64,000 nt of DNA from Eubacteriaceae bacterium Marseille-Q4139 (lineage in GTDB: Bacteria; Bacillota; Clostridia; Lachnospirales; Lachnospiraceae): the NCBI GenBank assembly GCA_018223415.1, contig JAGTTQ010000001.1:428153-492152 (forward strand). The letters are read 5' to 3'. A program made the position numbers and the translations under genes. The notes under the pieces were generated by a model. The model searched no databases. It was not told the DNA's origin and was given only the letters and a program-made list of their open reading frames with translations. Shown here piece after piece: positions 47,603 through 55,502 of the stretch (within the stretch, counting starts at the first letter, position 1; every line of letters begins with the position of its first letter).

Positions 47603-48961
47603 CTATAAATCCAGTTCCCTTAAAAACTCAAAGGCCTCTTTTAAGGTCTCCGCATCCGGGCTCCACCCGAAATCCAGGGATATGATCCGGTTCCCCCATC
47701 TTGCCAGATAGCGGTCCGTCCATTCTCCTTCCCGCGCCTTTAAACGGCAGGCCGCGTCGGCTCCCAGTCCCGGCTCTTCCCATGTTTCCCACTGATAATG
47801 CCAGAGTTCGTCCTCTTCCCCCGGCACCGGATACGGCTCCAGCATTTCTGCCCATACCATCGAAAGGAATGGGGAAAAACGCACTTCGGCTATCTGGTAG
47901 GAAAGTCCCGGCGCTTCTTTCCTGCTGTACTGCCTGCCCGTTCCCACCGCCAGAAAGATCGTACTGTCAAGCTGCCACTCTCTCGAGTAGGAGGCGCCTT
48001 CTGTAAAATTTTCATCCGTCAGTGCCTCGACCGTCAGCGGCATGGGCTCCGTGCCCTTTCCATACCGTCCGCTTGTCACCATCCGAAAAATCATGACGCT
48101 CAGGAAAGCGACCAGCCCAACGGCAAGGACAGCGGCAGAACAAAAGGTTATAAGCTGGTTCAGCCTGCGGGAAACGCCCCGTTCTTTCATCATCTCCCGT
48201 ATTTTAAAAATTGCGGCACCCAGCATAAAATATAATACGGCGGTAATGGCAAACACGGCAAAATACATCGCTCCCTGGAAGCTGTACACAACTGCAAAAG
48301 CGGCTGCCAGCAAAGCAAGGATTAAGAGCCCTCGTCCTGCACTCCGGGCCCCCGGCGCCCCGGGAAGGCAGTCTCCGCCCTCCGCAGCCGCCCGTTTTGA
48401 GCGGACGTACCAGACGGCATATCCTGCCAGCCCAGAGCCCATATACAGAATCAGCAGGAAGAAAAGCGGAATTACAGCAACGCTTCCCGGTCTCGATAAC
48501 GTCCCGATGGGATCCGACAAAAATAAGGAGCACTGGAACAAAAGCTCCAAAAGCAGGACGGCCAAAAGCACCACATTGGACGGGATAAAGTTCTTTTTCA
48601 TCGCGCGGTGGACGGCTTTTAGCTTTACCTGGGCCTCTGTCTCTATGGGCACCGGATTCTCCTTCCGGGTGTAAAAAACCTGCATCTGGGCCCACTGAAC
48701 CGCAGGCTCCCATCCGGCCTCAAGGCAGTATTCATAAAACGTCTTCTGACCCTCGGGCGGAGCCGGGTCAAAATCCGAGGCATCCGGAAAATAAGCCACG
48801 GAAAACCGGAGATGTTCCGGTTCTATCCGCTTGTAGACCCAGAAAAACGGCGTAATCTGTTTAATCAGCCATCCCTTTTCTGCCATTTTTTCCAAATGCG
48901 CTTCAATTCCAGCCGCATCGTAAAATAAGAAGTTTTCTATCCTGAGTTTTTCTTTTTTCAT
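47603..48961 (-). CDS. DUF2812 membrane protein
   Basis: 452 residues. N-terminal DUF2812 domain (FYDAAGIEAHLEKMAEKGWLIKQITPFFWVYKRIEPEHLRFSVAYFP, to about residue 105), then four to six membrane segments (about 128-305) and a soluble C-terminal domain with charged and aromatic residues. DUF2812 proteins are usually encoded right after a PadR regulator, as here (ATGA overlap), and are thought to be membrane-stress or efflux-related, but function is unknown. Confidence 0.85.
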   Translation of the reverse strand: MKKEKLRIENFLFYDAAGIEAHLEKMAEKGWLIKQITPFFWVYKRIEPEHLRFSVAYFPDASDFDPAPPEGQKTFYEYCLEAGWEPAVQWAQMQVFYTRKENPVPIETEAQVKLKAVHRAMKKNFIPSNVVLLAVLLLELLFQCSLFLSDPIGTLSRPGSVAVIPLFFLLILYMGSGLAGYAVWYVRSKRAAAEGGDCLPGAPGARSAGRGLLILALLAAAFAVVYSFQGAMYFAVFAITAVLYFMLGAAIFKIREMMKERGVSRRLNQLITFCSAAVLAVGLVAFLSVMIFRMVTSGRYGKGTEPMPLTVEALTDENFTEGASYSREWQLDSTIFLAVGTGRQYSRKEAPGLSYQIAEVRFSPFLSMVWAEMLEPYPVPGEEDELWHYQWETWEEPGLGADAACRLKAREGEWTDRYLARWGNRIISLDFGWSPDAETLKEAFEFLRELDL

Positions 48962-49281
48962 TCTCCGTCCCCCTCTCCGAAGGTTTTCCTGTAATCCTCC
49001 CGCATGCGGCCAAGTCTCCCATATTCTTCTGAGAGCACCTTCCGCCCCTGTTCCGTAATCACGTAGCTGCGCCTTCGCCCTTCCACCTTCGTCTCACGGA
49101 TCATCTCTGCTTCCTGAAAGTTTTCCAGCAGGTTATATAAGGTTCCAGGCCCGACAGCCACACGGCCCCCTGTCATTTTCTCCACACGTTCCATAACATC
49201 AACGCCGCAGCACTCCGTCACGAGGCTTAAAAGGATATAAAACATCTGCTCCGTGAGCGTCCGGAATTTTTCTCTCGCCAT
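48958..49281 (-). CDS. PadR-family transcriptional regulator
   Basis: 107 residues, the short PadR form. Winged helix: LTEQMFYILLSLVTECCGVDVMERVEKMTGGRVAVGPGTLYNLLENFQEAEMIRETKVEGRRRSYVITEQGRKVLSEE, then a C-terminal dimerisation helix. Overlaps the DUF2812 start by 4 nt. Very likely represses its own operon through the duplicated sites in its promoter. Confidence 0.93.
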   Translation of the reverse strand: MAREKFRTLTEQMFYILLSLVTECCGVDVMERVEKMTGGRVAVGPGTLYNLLENFQEAEMIRETKVEGRRRSYVITEQGRKVLSEEYGRLGRMREDYRKTFGEGDGE

Positions 49282-49374
49282 CTGAAGCGCCCCTTTCTGT
49301 CTGTTCTGTCCCAGCCAGGCGGCAGGTTTTATCCGCCTGCCGGACAGTCTTTTGTACCACAGTCATCTGACTGC

Positions 49375-49430
49375 AATATCGAATATCGTTATTCTGATTC
49401 TATTATAATATCGAATATCGACAATGTCAA
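49375..49430 (-). promoter_or_regulatory. padR promoter with two identical 14-bp operator copies
   Basis: Minus strand TTGACA (49430-49425), 17 nt, TATAAT (49407-49402), both boxes perfect. The 14-mer AATATCGAATATCG (plus strand) occurs at 49407-49420, inside the spacer, and at 49375-49388, just after the expected transcription start: 32 bp apart, three helix turns. A CAGTCATCTGACTG palindrome follows at 49360-49373. Confidence 0.8.
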
Positions 49431-49521
49431 GAGGTTTTTAGAACATATGTTTGTTTTTTACCATATAAAAAAGCGCCGGACACATCGTCTGCATCCGGCG
49501 CAGTTTTCTGCTATCTTCAAT

Positions 49522-50262
49522 TTACGGAAGACGGGAATAATCTTCATCGGATACCGGCTCCAGCCACTCATTGGCGGCATTTTCTCCCGGGATTTCAACA
49601 GCCAGATGGGAGAACCAGCTATCCTTTGCTGCTCCGTGCCAGTGCTTTACGCCTGCCGGGATTTCCACGGCATCTCCGGCATGGAGCTCCCTCGCTTCCT
49701 TGCCCCACTCCTGGTACCAGCCGCGGCCCTCGGTGCACAAAAGGATCTGGCCGCCGCCTTTGTCTGCACGATGGATGTGCCAGTTGTTGCGGCAGCCCGG
49801 CTCAAACGTCACATTTGCCGCTGCGACTCCGCCTTCTCTTGCAAGGGGCTTTAAATAGCTCTGGCCCACGAAATACTGTGCGTATGCGTCGTTTTTCCCT
49901 CCAAGGCCAAACAGGCCGCCGCGGCCCGTTCCCGGCGCCTCGTCCTTCCACACCTCTTTTGCCATGCGGAAAGCCGCCCATGCCTTCGGCCAGCCTGCAT
50001 AAAAGGCCGCGTGGGTAAGAATTTCCGCAATCTCCTCTCCCGTGATCCCGTTTGCCTTTGCGGACATCAGGTGGAACTGGAACGAAGAGTCCACAAGCCC
50101 CTGTGCCATCAGGGCTGTAACCGTAACCAGGGAGCGGTCCCTGAGGGAGAGCGCCTCCTCCCGGCTCCACACCTCTCCGAAAAGTACATCATCGTTGAGC
50201 TCTGCAAACTTCGGGGCAAACTCCCCAAGATCCCTGCGTCCTGCCGTCTGTTTTACTGCCAT
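49522..50262 (-). CDS. Fused carboxymuconolactone-decarboxylase-like and cupin protein
   Basis: 246 residues from MAVKQTAGRRDLGEF; GGAGG 8 nt before ATG 50262. Residues 1-110 are a CMD/AhpD-like domain (EVWSREEALSLRDRSLVTVTALMAQGL, GITGEEIAEILTHAAFYAGWPKAW) without the CxxC of peroxidase forms. Residues 125-235 are a cupin (FEPGCRNNWHIHRADKGGGQILLCTEGRGWYQEWGKEARELHAGDAVEIPAGVKHWHGAAKDSWFSHLAVE) with His metal ligands. Such fusions are common in anaerobes; substrate unknown, possibly quinone or aromatic detoxification. Confidence 0.88.
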   Translation of the reverse strand: MAVKQTAGRRDLGEFAPKFAELNDDVLFGEVWSREEALSLRDRSLVTVTALMAQGLVDSSFQFHLMSAKANGITGEEIAEILTHAAFYAGWPKAWAAFRMAKEVWKDEAPGTGRGGLFGLGGKNDAYAQYFVGQSYLKPLAREGGVAAANVTFEPGCRNNWHIHRADKGGGQILLCTEGRGWYQEWGKEARELHAGDAVEIPAGVKHWHGAAKDSWFSHLAVEIPGENAANEWLEPVSDEDYSRLP

Positions 50263-50504
50263 ATCCATTTCCTCCGTTTCTGCGAAATTTCTCTTATCTG
50301 AATTTCCTGCCGGCGAAACCAATCTTCTGCGGGCGTACCGGATAGGAAGGCCGCAGCGCTCTTTTCGAATCAGATATGCAGCTTTCCCGGTACATCTTTA
50401 TTTTAATCCCGGCCGTCTCAAATGTCTAATACCTGGTTTTTATCGTTTGGCATGCCTGGAAAGTATCGTCTGGCAAACTGGCGCCGCAAAAAGCATGGCA
50501 TAAA
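50263..50504. other. Intergenic region upstream of the CMD-cupin gene
   Basis: No gene seen. Contains imperfect inverted sequences (GTACCGGGAAAGC ... TATCCGGTACG on the minus strand) and TTGAGA/TAAAAT-like elements, but no convincing promoter pair. Confidence 0.3.
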
Positions 50505-50542
50505 GAAAAAAGGCCCGCAGGGAACAAGCTGCTCTCCTGCGG
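50505..50542 (-). terminator. Terminator of the GNAT gene
   Basis: Minus strand CCGCAGG / CCTGCGG stem followed by GCCTTTTTTCTTT. Confidence 0.85.
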
Positions 50543-50567
50543 AACCTGTATGGCGCTTCCGGCTGTC

Positions 50568-50948
50568 TCATCCGTCCTTTTCTATGATGTAGGACTGGAG
50601 GCTCCGTCTGCATCCGTTCTTTTCATAAAATCCCTCTAACCCTGGCTGCGCCCCGAAATACAGCATGGTCGGGGTATGCTCCTTTGCAAGCCCAAGAAGA
50701 CTGCTTCCGATCCCCTGCCTCTGATATTGGGGAAGGACGAGAAGCTCTGTAATGGTGCCGAAAAAACAGCCGTCCGTAAGGAGCCGGAGACAGCCAACCA
50801 GCGTGCCGCCGTCGTATGCGGTGATATTGACCGTCTTTTTTAATGCCTGCTCTGTTTTTTCCACGTCGTAGTTCCCAGGCCAGACCTGGTTGACAAACGG
50901 GAGGAACCTTTCGGCGGAAAGCGCCTGATCATCGATGCGGTATTCCAT
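50568..50948 (-). CDS. GNAT-family N-acetyltransferase
   Basis: 126 residues from MEYRIDDQAL; GAAGGAGG 5 nt before ATG 50948. Acetyl-CoA loop in ITELLVLPQYQRQGIGSSLLGLAKEH and the C-terminal FYEKNGCRRS. Acceptor unknown. Single-gene unit with its own terminator. Confidence 0.9.
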   Translation of the reverse strand: MEYRIDDQALSAERFLPFVNQVWPGNYDVEKTEQALKKTVNITAYDGGTLVGCLRLLTDGCFFGTITELLVLPQYQRQGIGSSLLGLAKEHTPTMLYFGAQPGLEGFYEKNGCRRSLQSYIIEKDG

Positions 50949-51061
50949 TTCTGCCTCCTTCTTTCCTGCTGTCTGCTGCATGCTCTTTCATTGAGGGCGC
51001 GCGGTGTTTTGCTGCGGCCCGGCGCTAAACCAGCTCTGCACAGTGCCGGCGTTCTGGAAAA

Positions 51062-51481
51062 TTACTCTCTTTTCAGGCCATGCCCCCTGTACATCGTGCC
51101 GCGGATGCACTCCAGGCGCACCCGGAGGCTCTCTAACAGGTACTGCTTTTCCCTGTCATCACAGCCGTTTATGAGCTTCAGGATCTCCCGGGTCGTTTCA
51201 TTTTCCATGTCCGGCACGATTTTCACGTAATCGCAGAAGACGGCCTCGATTCCGATATCCAACGCCTCAACGATTTTTAAAAGCCGCTCCACGCTCAGCA
51301 TGCTCTGGCCTGTTTCAAAGCGGCTGATGGCGCTCCACGAGATTCCCGTGTACTCCGCCAGTTTTTCCTGTGTGATACCTTTCTTTCTTCTCTCCTGCTG
51401 CACGTACTTTCCGATGTTGTTTTCTTTCCTAGAGATTTTGACTGCTTCCTTTCCTGGTATCTGATTGGATGGCAGGCGCAA
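51062..51481 (-). CDS. XRE-family transcriptional regulator
   Basis: Up to 139 residues. HTH at about 23-78 (IGKYVQQERRKKGITQEKLAEYTGISWSAISRFETGQSMLSVERLLKIVEALDI), then a helical tail. The start is uncertain: the only upstream candidate, TTG 51481, lies inside a 10-bp hairpin, and later in-frame options are a GTG at residue 27 (too late for the family) or a non-standard codon. The promoter is about 40 nt further upstream. No link to the neighbouring opp operon is proven. Confidence 0.8.
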   Translation of the reverse strand: MRLPSNQIPGKEAVKISRKENNIGKYVQQERRKKGITQEKLAEYTGISWSAISRFETGQSMLSVERLLKIVEALDIGIEAVFCDYVKIVPDMENETTREILKLINGCDDREKQYLLESLRVRLECIRGTMYRGHGLKRE

Positions 51482-51497
51482 GGTGCCTGCGCCTGCC
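51471..51497. other. 10-bp hairpin at the 5' end of the XRE transcript
   Basis: Perfect GGCAGGCGCA / TGCGCCTGCC with a 7-nt loop. It holds the putative TTG start codon and so may limit translation; it also lies about 90 nt downstream of the oppF stop and could define that mRNA's 3' end. Confidence 0.5.
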
Positions 51498-51523
51498 GTT
51501 TGAACCGTGTCTGAATTGGACTC

Positions 51524-51552
51524 AATATACCAGAATTTGTGAAAAAAGTCAA
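51524..51552 (-). promoter_or_regulatory. Promoter of the XRE gene
   Basis: Minus strand TTGACT (51552-51547), 17 nt, TATATT (51529-51524). Confidence 0.7.
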
Positions 51553-51587
51553 ATCGGGTTTCGGTTAAAATCCGGAAATTCTGCGCT

Positions 51588-52610
51588 TTATACCTTTGCC
51601 GCTTCCTTCACATGCCAGCAGGCCGCCATATGCCCGCCAAAGTCCTCCATCGGCGGCAGCTCCTTCCTGCACTGCTCATCGGCATATGGACAGCGCCCTG
51701 CAAACGGGCAGCCGGCCGGCGGATTGATGGGCGTCGGAAGCTCGCCCTCCAGGCGGATCCTCGATCTCGCCTTTGCCACATCGGGATCCGGGATCGGGAT
51801 GGCAGAAAGAAGCGCCTTCGTGTAGGGATGGATCGGGTTCCCGTAAAGCTCATCGGCCTCTCCCACTTCCACCAGGTGTCCCAGGTACATGACGCCGATC
51901 CGGTGGGAAATATAGTTTACCATGCTTAAGTCATGGGCAACAAACAGGTAGGAAATCCCCATCTCCTGCTGGATTTCCTGGAGCAGGTTGATGATCTGCG
52001 CCTGGATGGACACGTCCAGAGCCGAAATCGGCTCGTCGCAGATGATAAATTTCGGATTTAACGCCAGCGTCCTTGCGATGGAAATCCTCTGCCTCTGTCC
52101 GCCGGAAAACTCGTGGGGATAGCGGCGGATATGATCCGGCTTTAAGCCTACGGTCTTTAAAAGCTCAGCCGCCCGCTCCTCGCGCTCCTTTGCGGAGTTT
52201 AAGATCCCGTGGATCTCCATGGGCTCCTTGATGATCTCTCCGACGGTCATCCTGGGATTTAAGGATGCGTAGGGATCCTGGAAAATCATCTGGACTTCCT
52301 TCCGGAAAGCTTTTTCTTCCTCGCCGTGAAGGTTCGCAATGTCCTTTCCTTTATATAGGATCCTTCCCGACGTGGCCGGGTAAATTTTTACTAACGTCCG
52401 CCCCAGTGTGGACTTTCCACAGCCGGACTCGCCCACGAGGCCAAAGGTTTCGCCCTCGCCGACGGAAAAGCTCACATCGTCCACGGCCTTTACGATCTGC
52501 CTTTTGGAAAAAATCCCCTTTGTCACGTCAAAATACGTCTTTAAATGTTCCACGGAGAGCAGCGGCCTTCCGTCTGCCGCTCCCGGCTTCTTTCCTTCCA
52601 TATCAGCCAT
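51588..52610 (-). CDS. oppF: Oligopeptide ABC transporter ATP-binding protein OppF
   Basis: 340 residues from MADMEGKKPG; GGGGGAG precedes ATG 52610, which overlaps oppD by 8 nt. Walker A GESGCGKST, signature FSGGQRQR, Walker B FIICDEPISALD, and the C-terminal oligopeptide/dipeptide motif PAGCPFAGRCPYADEQC with conserved Cys. Works with OppD to power peptide import. Confidence 0.94.
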   Translation of the reverse strand: MADMEGKKPGAADGRPLLSVEHLKTYFDVTKGIFSKRQIVKAVDDVSFSVGEGETFGLVGESGCGKSTLGRTLVKIYPATSGRILYKGKDIANLHGEEEKAFRKEVQMIFQDPYASLNPRMTVGEIIKEPMEIHGILNSAKEREERAAELLKTVGLKPDHIRRYPHEFSGGQRQRISIARTLALNPKFIICDEPISALDVSIQAQIINLLQEIQQEMGISYLFVAHDLSMVNYISHRIGVMYLGHLVEVGEADELYGNPIHPYTKALLSAIPIPDPDVAKARSRIRLEGELPTPINPPAGCPFAGRCPYADEQCRKELPPMEDFGGHMAACWHVKEAAKV

Positions 52611-53610
52611 TCTGCTCCCCCTTTCTCTTTCTCGCCTCTTCCAGCCAGCAGGCACACTGATGCGTCTCAGAATACGTTGTCACCGGCGGCATCTGCATTT
52701 TGCAGATTTTCATGGCCTCCGGGCACCGGTCCACAAACGGGCAGCCGGCCGGCGGCTTTAAAAGATCCGGCGGCGATCCGGCGATGGGCTTTAATTTATC
52801 CTTCTTCTCCGGATTATGGACGCACCGGAGAAGTCCCATGGTGTACGGGTGCTTCGGCTCATAGAAAATTTCCCTGTCGCTCCCCGTCTCCACAATCTTC
52901 CCGCCGTACATGATAAGGATCCGGTCGCATAAGCTGGCGACGACACCAAGGTCATGGGTAATCATGATGACCGAGGAATCCAGCTTGTTTTTCATATCTT
53001 TAATGAGGTCGAGAACCTGTGCCTGGATCGTCACGTCAAGGGCCGTCGTCGGCTCATCGGCGATGATGAGCTTCGGGTTGCAGGCCAATGCAATGGCGAT
53101 GATAATCCTCTGGCGCATGCCGCCGGAGAACTCGTGGGGATACTGGTTTAATCGTTTTTCCGGGGACGGGATCCCCACCTGGCGCATGAGCTCAATAGCC
53201 CGCGTCCTCGCCTCGGCATCGCTCACCTTATTGTGGTTTTTAATGACCTCGGTGATCTGTTTTCCAATCTTTACCACCGGGTTTAAAAATGTCATCGGAT
53301 CCTGGAAAATCATGGACATCTCATTTCCGCGGATCTGGTTCATGCAGGCCTCATACGCCTTGTGGTTCGGGAAGGCGGCCTCGGTGATTTCCTGTCTCCC
53401 AAATTTCACGCTTCCTTCGGTGATGGAGCCGTTTCTCGCAAGCAGTCCCATGACCGAATACATGGTAACGCTCTTTCCGCTCCCCGACTCGCCGACGATG
53501 CCGACGGCCTCCGACTCCCCGACCGAAAAGGAGATGCCGCGCACCGCATGGACGGTTCCCTGGTCGGTTTCAAAATCTACATGCAAATCTTTTACTTCCA
53601 GTAATGCCAT
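52603..53610 (-). CDS. oppD: Oligopeptide ABC transporter ATP-binding protein OppD
   Basis: 335 residues. Walker A GESGSGKS, Q-loop FQDP, signature FSGGMRQR, Walker B LIIADEPTTALD, H-loop ITHDLGV, and the C-terminal PPAGCPFVDRCPEAMKIC motif, a 4Fe-4S or metal-site type Cys set described in some Opp/Dpp ATPases. The start follows AGGAGG-like sequence 10 nt after oppC. Confidence 0.94.
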   Translation of the reverse strand: MALLEVKDLHVDFETDQGTVHAVRGISFSVGESEAVGIVGESGSGKSVTMYSVMGLLARNGSITEGSVKFGRQEITEAAFPNHKAYEACMNQIRGNEMSMIFQDPMTFLNPVVKIGKQITEVIKNHNKVSDAEARTRAIELMRQVGIPSPEKRLNQYPHEFSGGMRQRIIIAIALACNPKLIIADEPTTALDVTIQAQVLDLIKDMKNKLDSSVIMITHDLGVVASLCDRILIMYGGKIVETGSDREIFYEPKHPYTMGLLRCVHNPEKKDKLKPIAGSPPDLLKPPAGCPFVDRCPEAMKICKMQMPPVTTYSETHQCACWLEEARKRKGEQNG

Positions 53611-53620
53611 CTCGCACCTC

Positions 53621-54547
53621 CTAACGGTTCTTCGGGTCTAACGCCTCGCCGACGCCGTCACCGATAAAGTTTAAGGAAAGGACGGTGAGGCAGATGGCTG
53701 CCACCGGCCATACAATCTGAAGGGGATAGCTCTGGATCACGGAGCGGGCCTCGCTGGCCAAGGTTCCCCAGCTTGCCTGCGGCAGGGAAATGCCGATGCC
53801 GATGAAGGCCAGGAAGGACTCCGTAAAAATCGCGTCCGGCACCATGAGCGTCGTGGAAACGATGATCGGGCCCATGCAGTTGATGATCAGGTGCTTAAAG
53901 AGGATCCGCGCACGGCCGGCGCCGATGACGTAAGCCGCCAGGGCAAACTCCTGCTGCTTTAAGGTCTGTACCTGGGTACGCACCTGCCTTGCCATGCCGA
54001 TCCAGGAGGAAATGCAGATTCCAAGGAGCACGGAGCCGATGTTGGAGCCGAACACCATCATGATTAAAATCACGTACAGCATGGAGGGGATCGAGTAGAT
54101 GCAGTCCACGATCCGCATCATCACCATGTCCACCTTGCCGCCGGCGTATCCGGCAATGCCGCCGTAGACTACGCCGATAATCAGGTTCAAAAACGCTGCC
54201 ACAAAGCCGACGGCCAGGCTGATTCTGGCGCCGAACATCAGCCGCACGAGGATGTCGCGGCCCAGCTTGTCGGTCCCTAACGGATGGGCGGCCGACGGAA
54301 GGGCATTTCTCAGATCCAGATCCTGAGCGTCGTAGGTGTAGGGCGATACCATCGGTACGACAATCGCCAAAACAATCATAACTCCCAGGAAAATGAGGCC
54401 GGCCAGGGCCAGCCTGTTCTTTTTAAAGCAGTCCCACGCGTCACGCAGATAGGTCTTGCTTTCCATGGCGATGAATTCCGTATTTTTTTCACTGTCCGAC
54501 AGCTTCTCAAAGAGAGAGTCGTCGAGCATTTCTTTCGTCTCTGTCAT
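53621..54547 (-). CDS. oppC: Oligopeptide ABC transporter permease OppC
   Basis: 308 residues from MTETKEMLDD; AGGAGG 9 nt before ATG 54547. N-terminal cytoplasmic tail, then six membrane segments; OppC signature HPLGTDKLGRDILVRLMFGARISLAVG and EAA loop EFALAAYVIGAGRARILFKHLI. Pairs with OppB. Confidence 0.94.
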   Translation of the reverse strand: MTETKEMLDDSLFEKLSDSEKNTEFIAMESKTYLRDAWDCFKKNRLALAGLIFLGVMIVLAIVVPMVSPYTYDAQDLDLRNALPSAAHPLGTDKLGRDILVRLMFGARISLAVGFVAAFLNLIIGVVYGGIAGYAGGKVDMVMMRIVDCIYSIPSMLYVILIMMVFGSNIGSVLLGICISSWIGMARQVRTQVQTLKQQEFALAAYVIGAGRARILFKHLIINCMGPIIVSTTLMVPDAIFTESFLAFIGIGISLPQASWGTLASEARSVIQSYPLQIVWPVAAICLTVLSLNFIGDGVGEALDPKNR

Positions 54548-54560
54548 GTCGTCATGCCTC

Positions 54561-55484
54561 CTATCTGCCAAGCTTGATCCGCGGGTCAATGAGCGCGTTT
54601 AAAATGTCCGTGATGATGTTGGCGACAATGATAAACGAGCCGTAGAGGATCGTAAGCGCCATAATCATCGTGTAGTCACGGTTCGTAATGCTGGTGACAA
54701 ATTCCGCGCCGATGCCGGGAATCGAATATAAGCTTTCGATGACAAAGCTTCCCGTGAGCATCGTGGCGATCAAGGGGCCGGCGTAGGTGATGACCGGCAG
54801 CATGGCGTTTTTCAGCCCATGGCGCCAGATCACCAGCTTTTCCGGCGTGCCCTTGGATTTTGCCAGCACCATGTAGTCCTGGCGCATGACCTCTCTGAGG
54901 CTTGAACGCACCAGCCTTGCGATCATGGAGATCGGGTAAAAGGCGATTCCGGCTGCCGGCAGGATGTAGTGGAGCGGCGAGGTAAGGCCCACAAAGGGCA
55001 GCCACTGGAGCACTACGCCGAATAACAGCATTAAAAGCACCGAGAGCAAAAATCCCGGCATGCTGACGCCCACCGTCGCCAGAAACAGCACCAGGTTCGA
55101 CACCCATTTCCGCTTGGAAAACGCCGCCACCGTGCCCATAAAAATGCCTGTCACCATGGCAAAGCAGAAGCTCACGGCGCCCAGCTTCGCCGTGTAGGGA
55201 AGGCCAGAGGCGATGATTTTTTCAATGTCTTTTCCTTTCCGGTAGATGGAGACGCCGAAATCCCCATGGAGCAGGTTTTTCATGTACACCACATACTGCT
55301 CCGTGACCGGCTTGTCGAGGCCGTATTTTTCATACAGCTTTTCAATCACCTTTGCCGGAAGCTTCACCGTGTCGCCGGCAAACGGCGAACCCGGGATGAT
55401 ATGCATGAGGAAAAAGGTGATGGTCGCCAGCAGAAACAGCGTCACGACGCCGACTGCCAGACGCTTTGCAATGTATCTTAACAT
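54561..55484 (-). CDS. oppB: Oligopeptide ABC transporter permease OppB
   Basis: 307 residues. Six membrane segments; typical N-terminus MLRYIAKRLAVGVVTLFLLATITFFLMHIIPGSPF and EAA loop QDYMVLAKSKGTPEKLVIWRHGLKNAMLPVITY. Follows the S9 peptidase gene by 18 nt. Confidence 0.95.
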   Translation of the reverse strand: MLRYIAKRLAVGVVTLFLLATITFFLMHIIPGSPFAGDTVKLPAKVIEKLYEKYGLDKPVTEQYVVYMKNLLHGDFGVSIYRKGKDIEKIIASGLPYTAKLGAVSFCFAMVTGIFMGTVAAFSKRKWVSNLVLFLATVGVSMPGFLLSVLLMLLFGVVLQWLPFVGLTSPLHYILPAAGIAFYPISMIARLVRSSLREVMRQDYMVLAKSKGTPEKLVIWRHGLKNAMLPVITYAGPLIATMLTGSFVIESLYSIPGIGAEFVTSITNRDYTMIMALTILYGSFIIVANIITDILNALIDPRIKLGR

Positions 55485-55502
55485 CCTGTCACGTCTCCTT
55501 CT

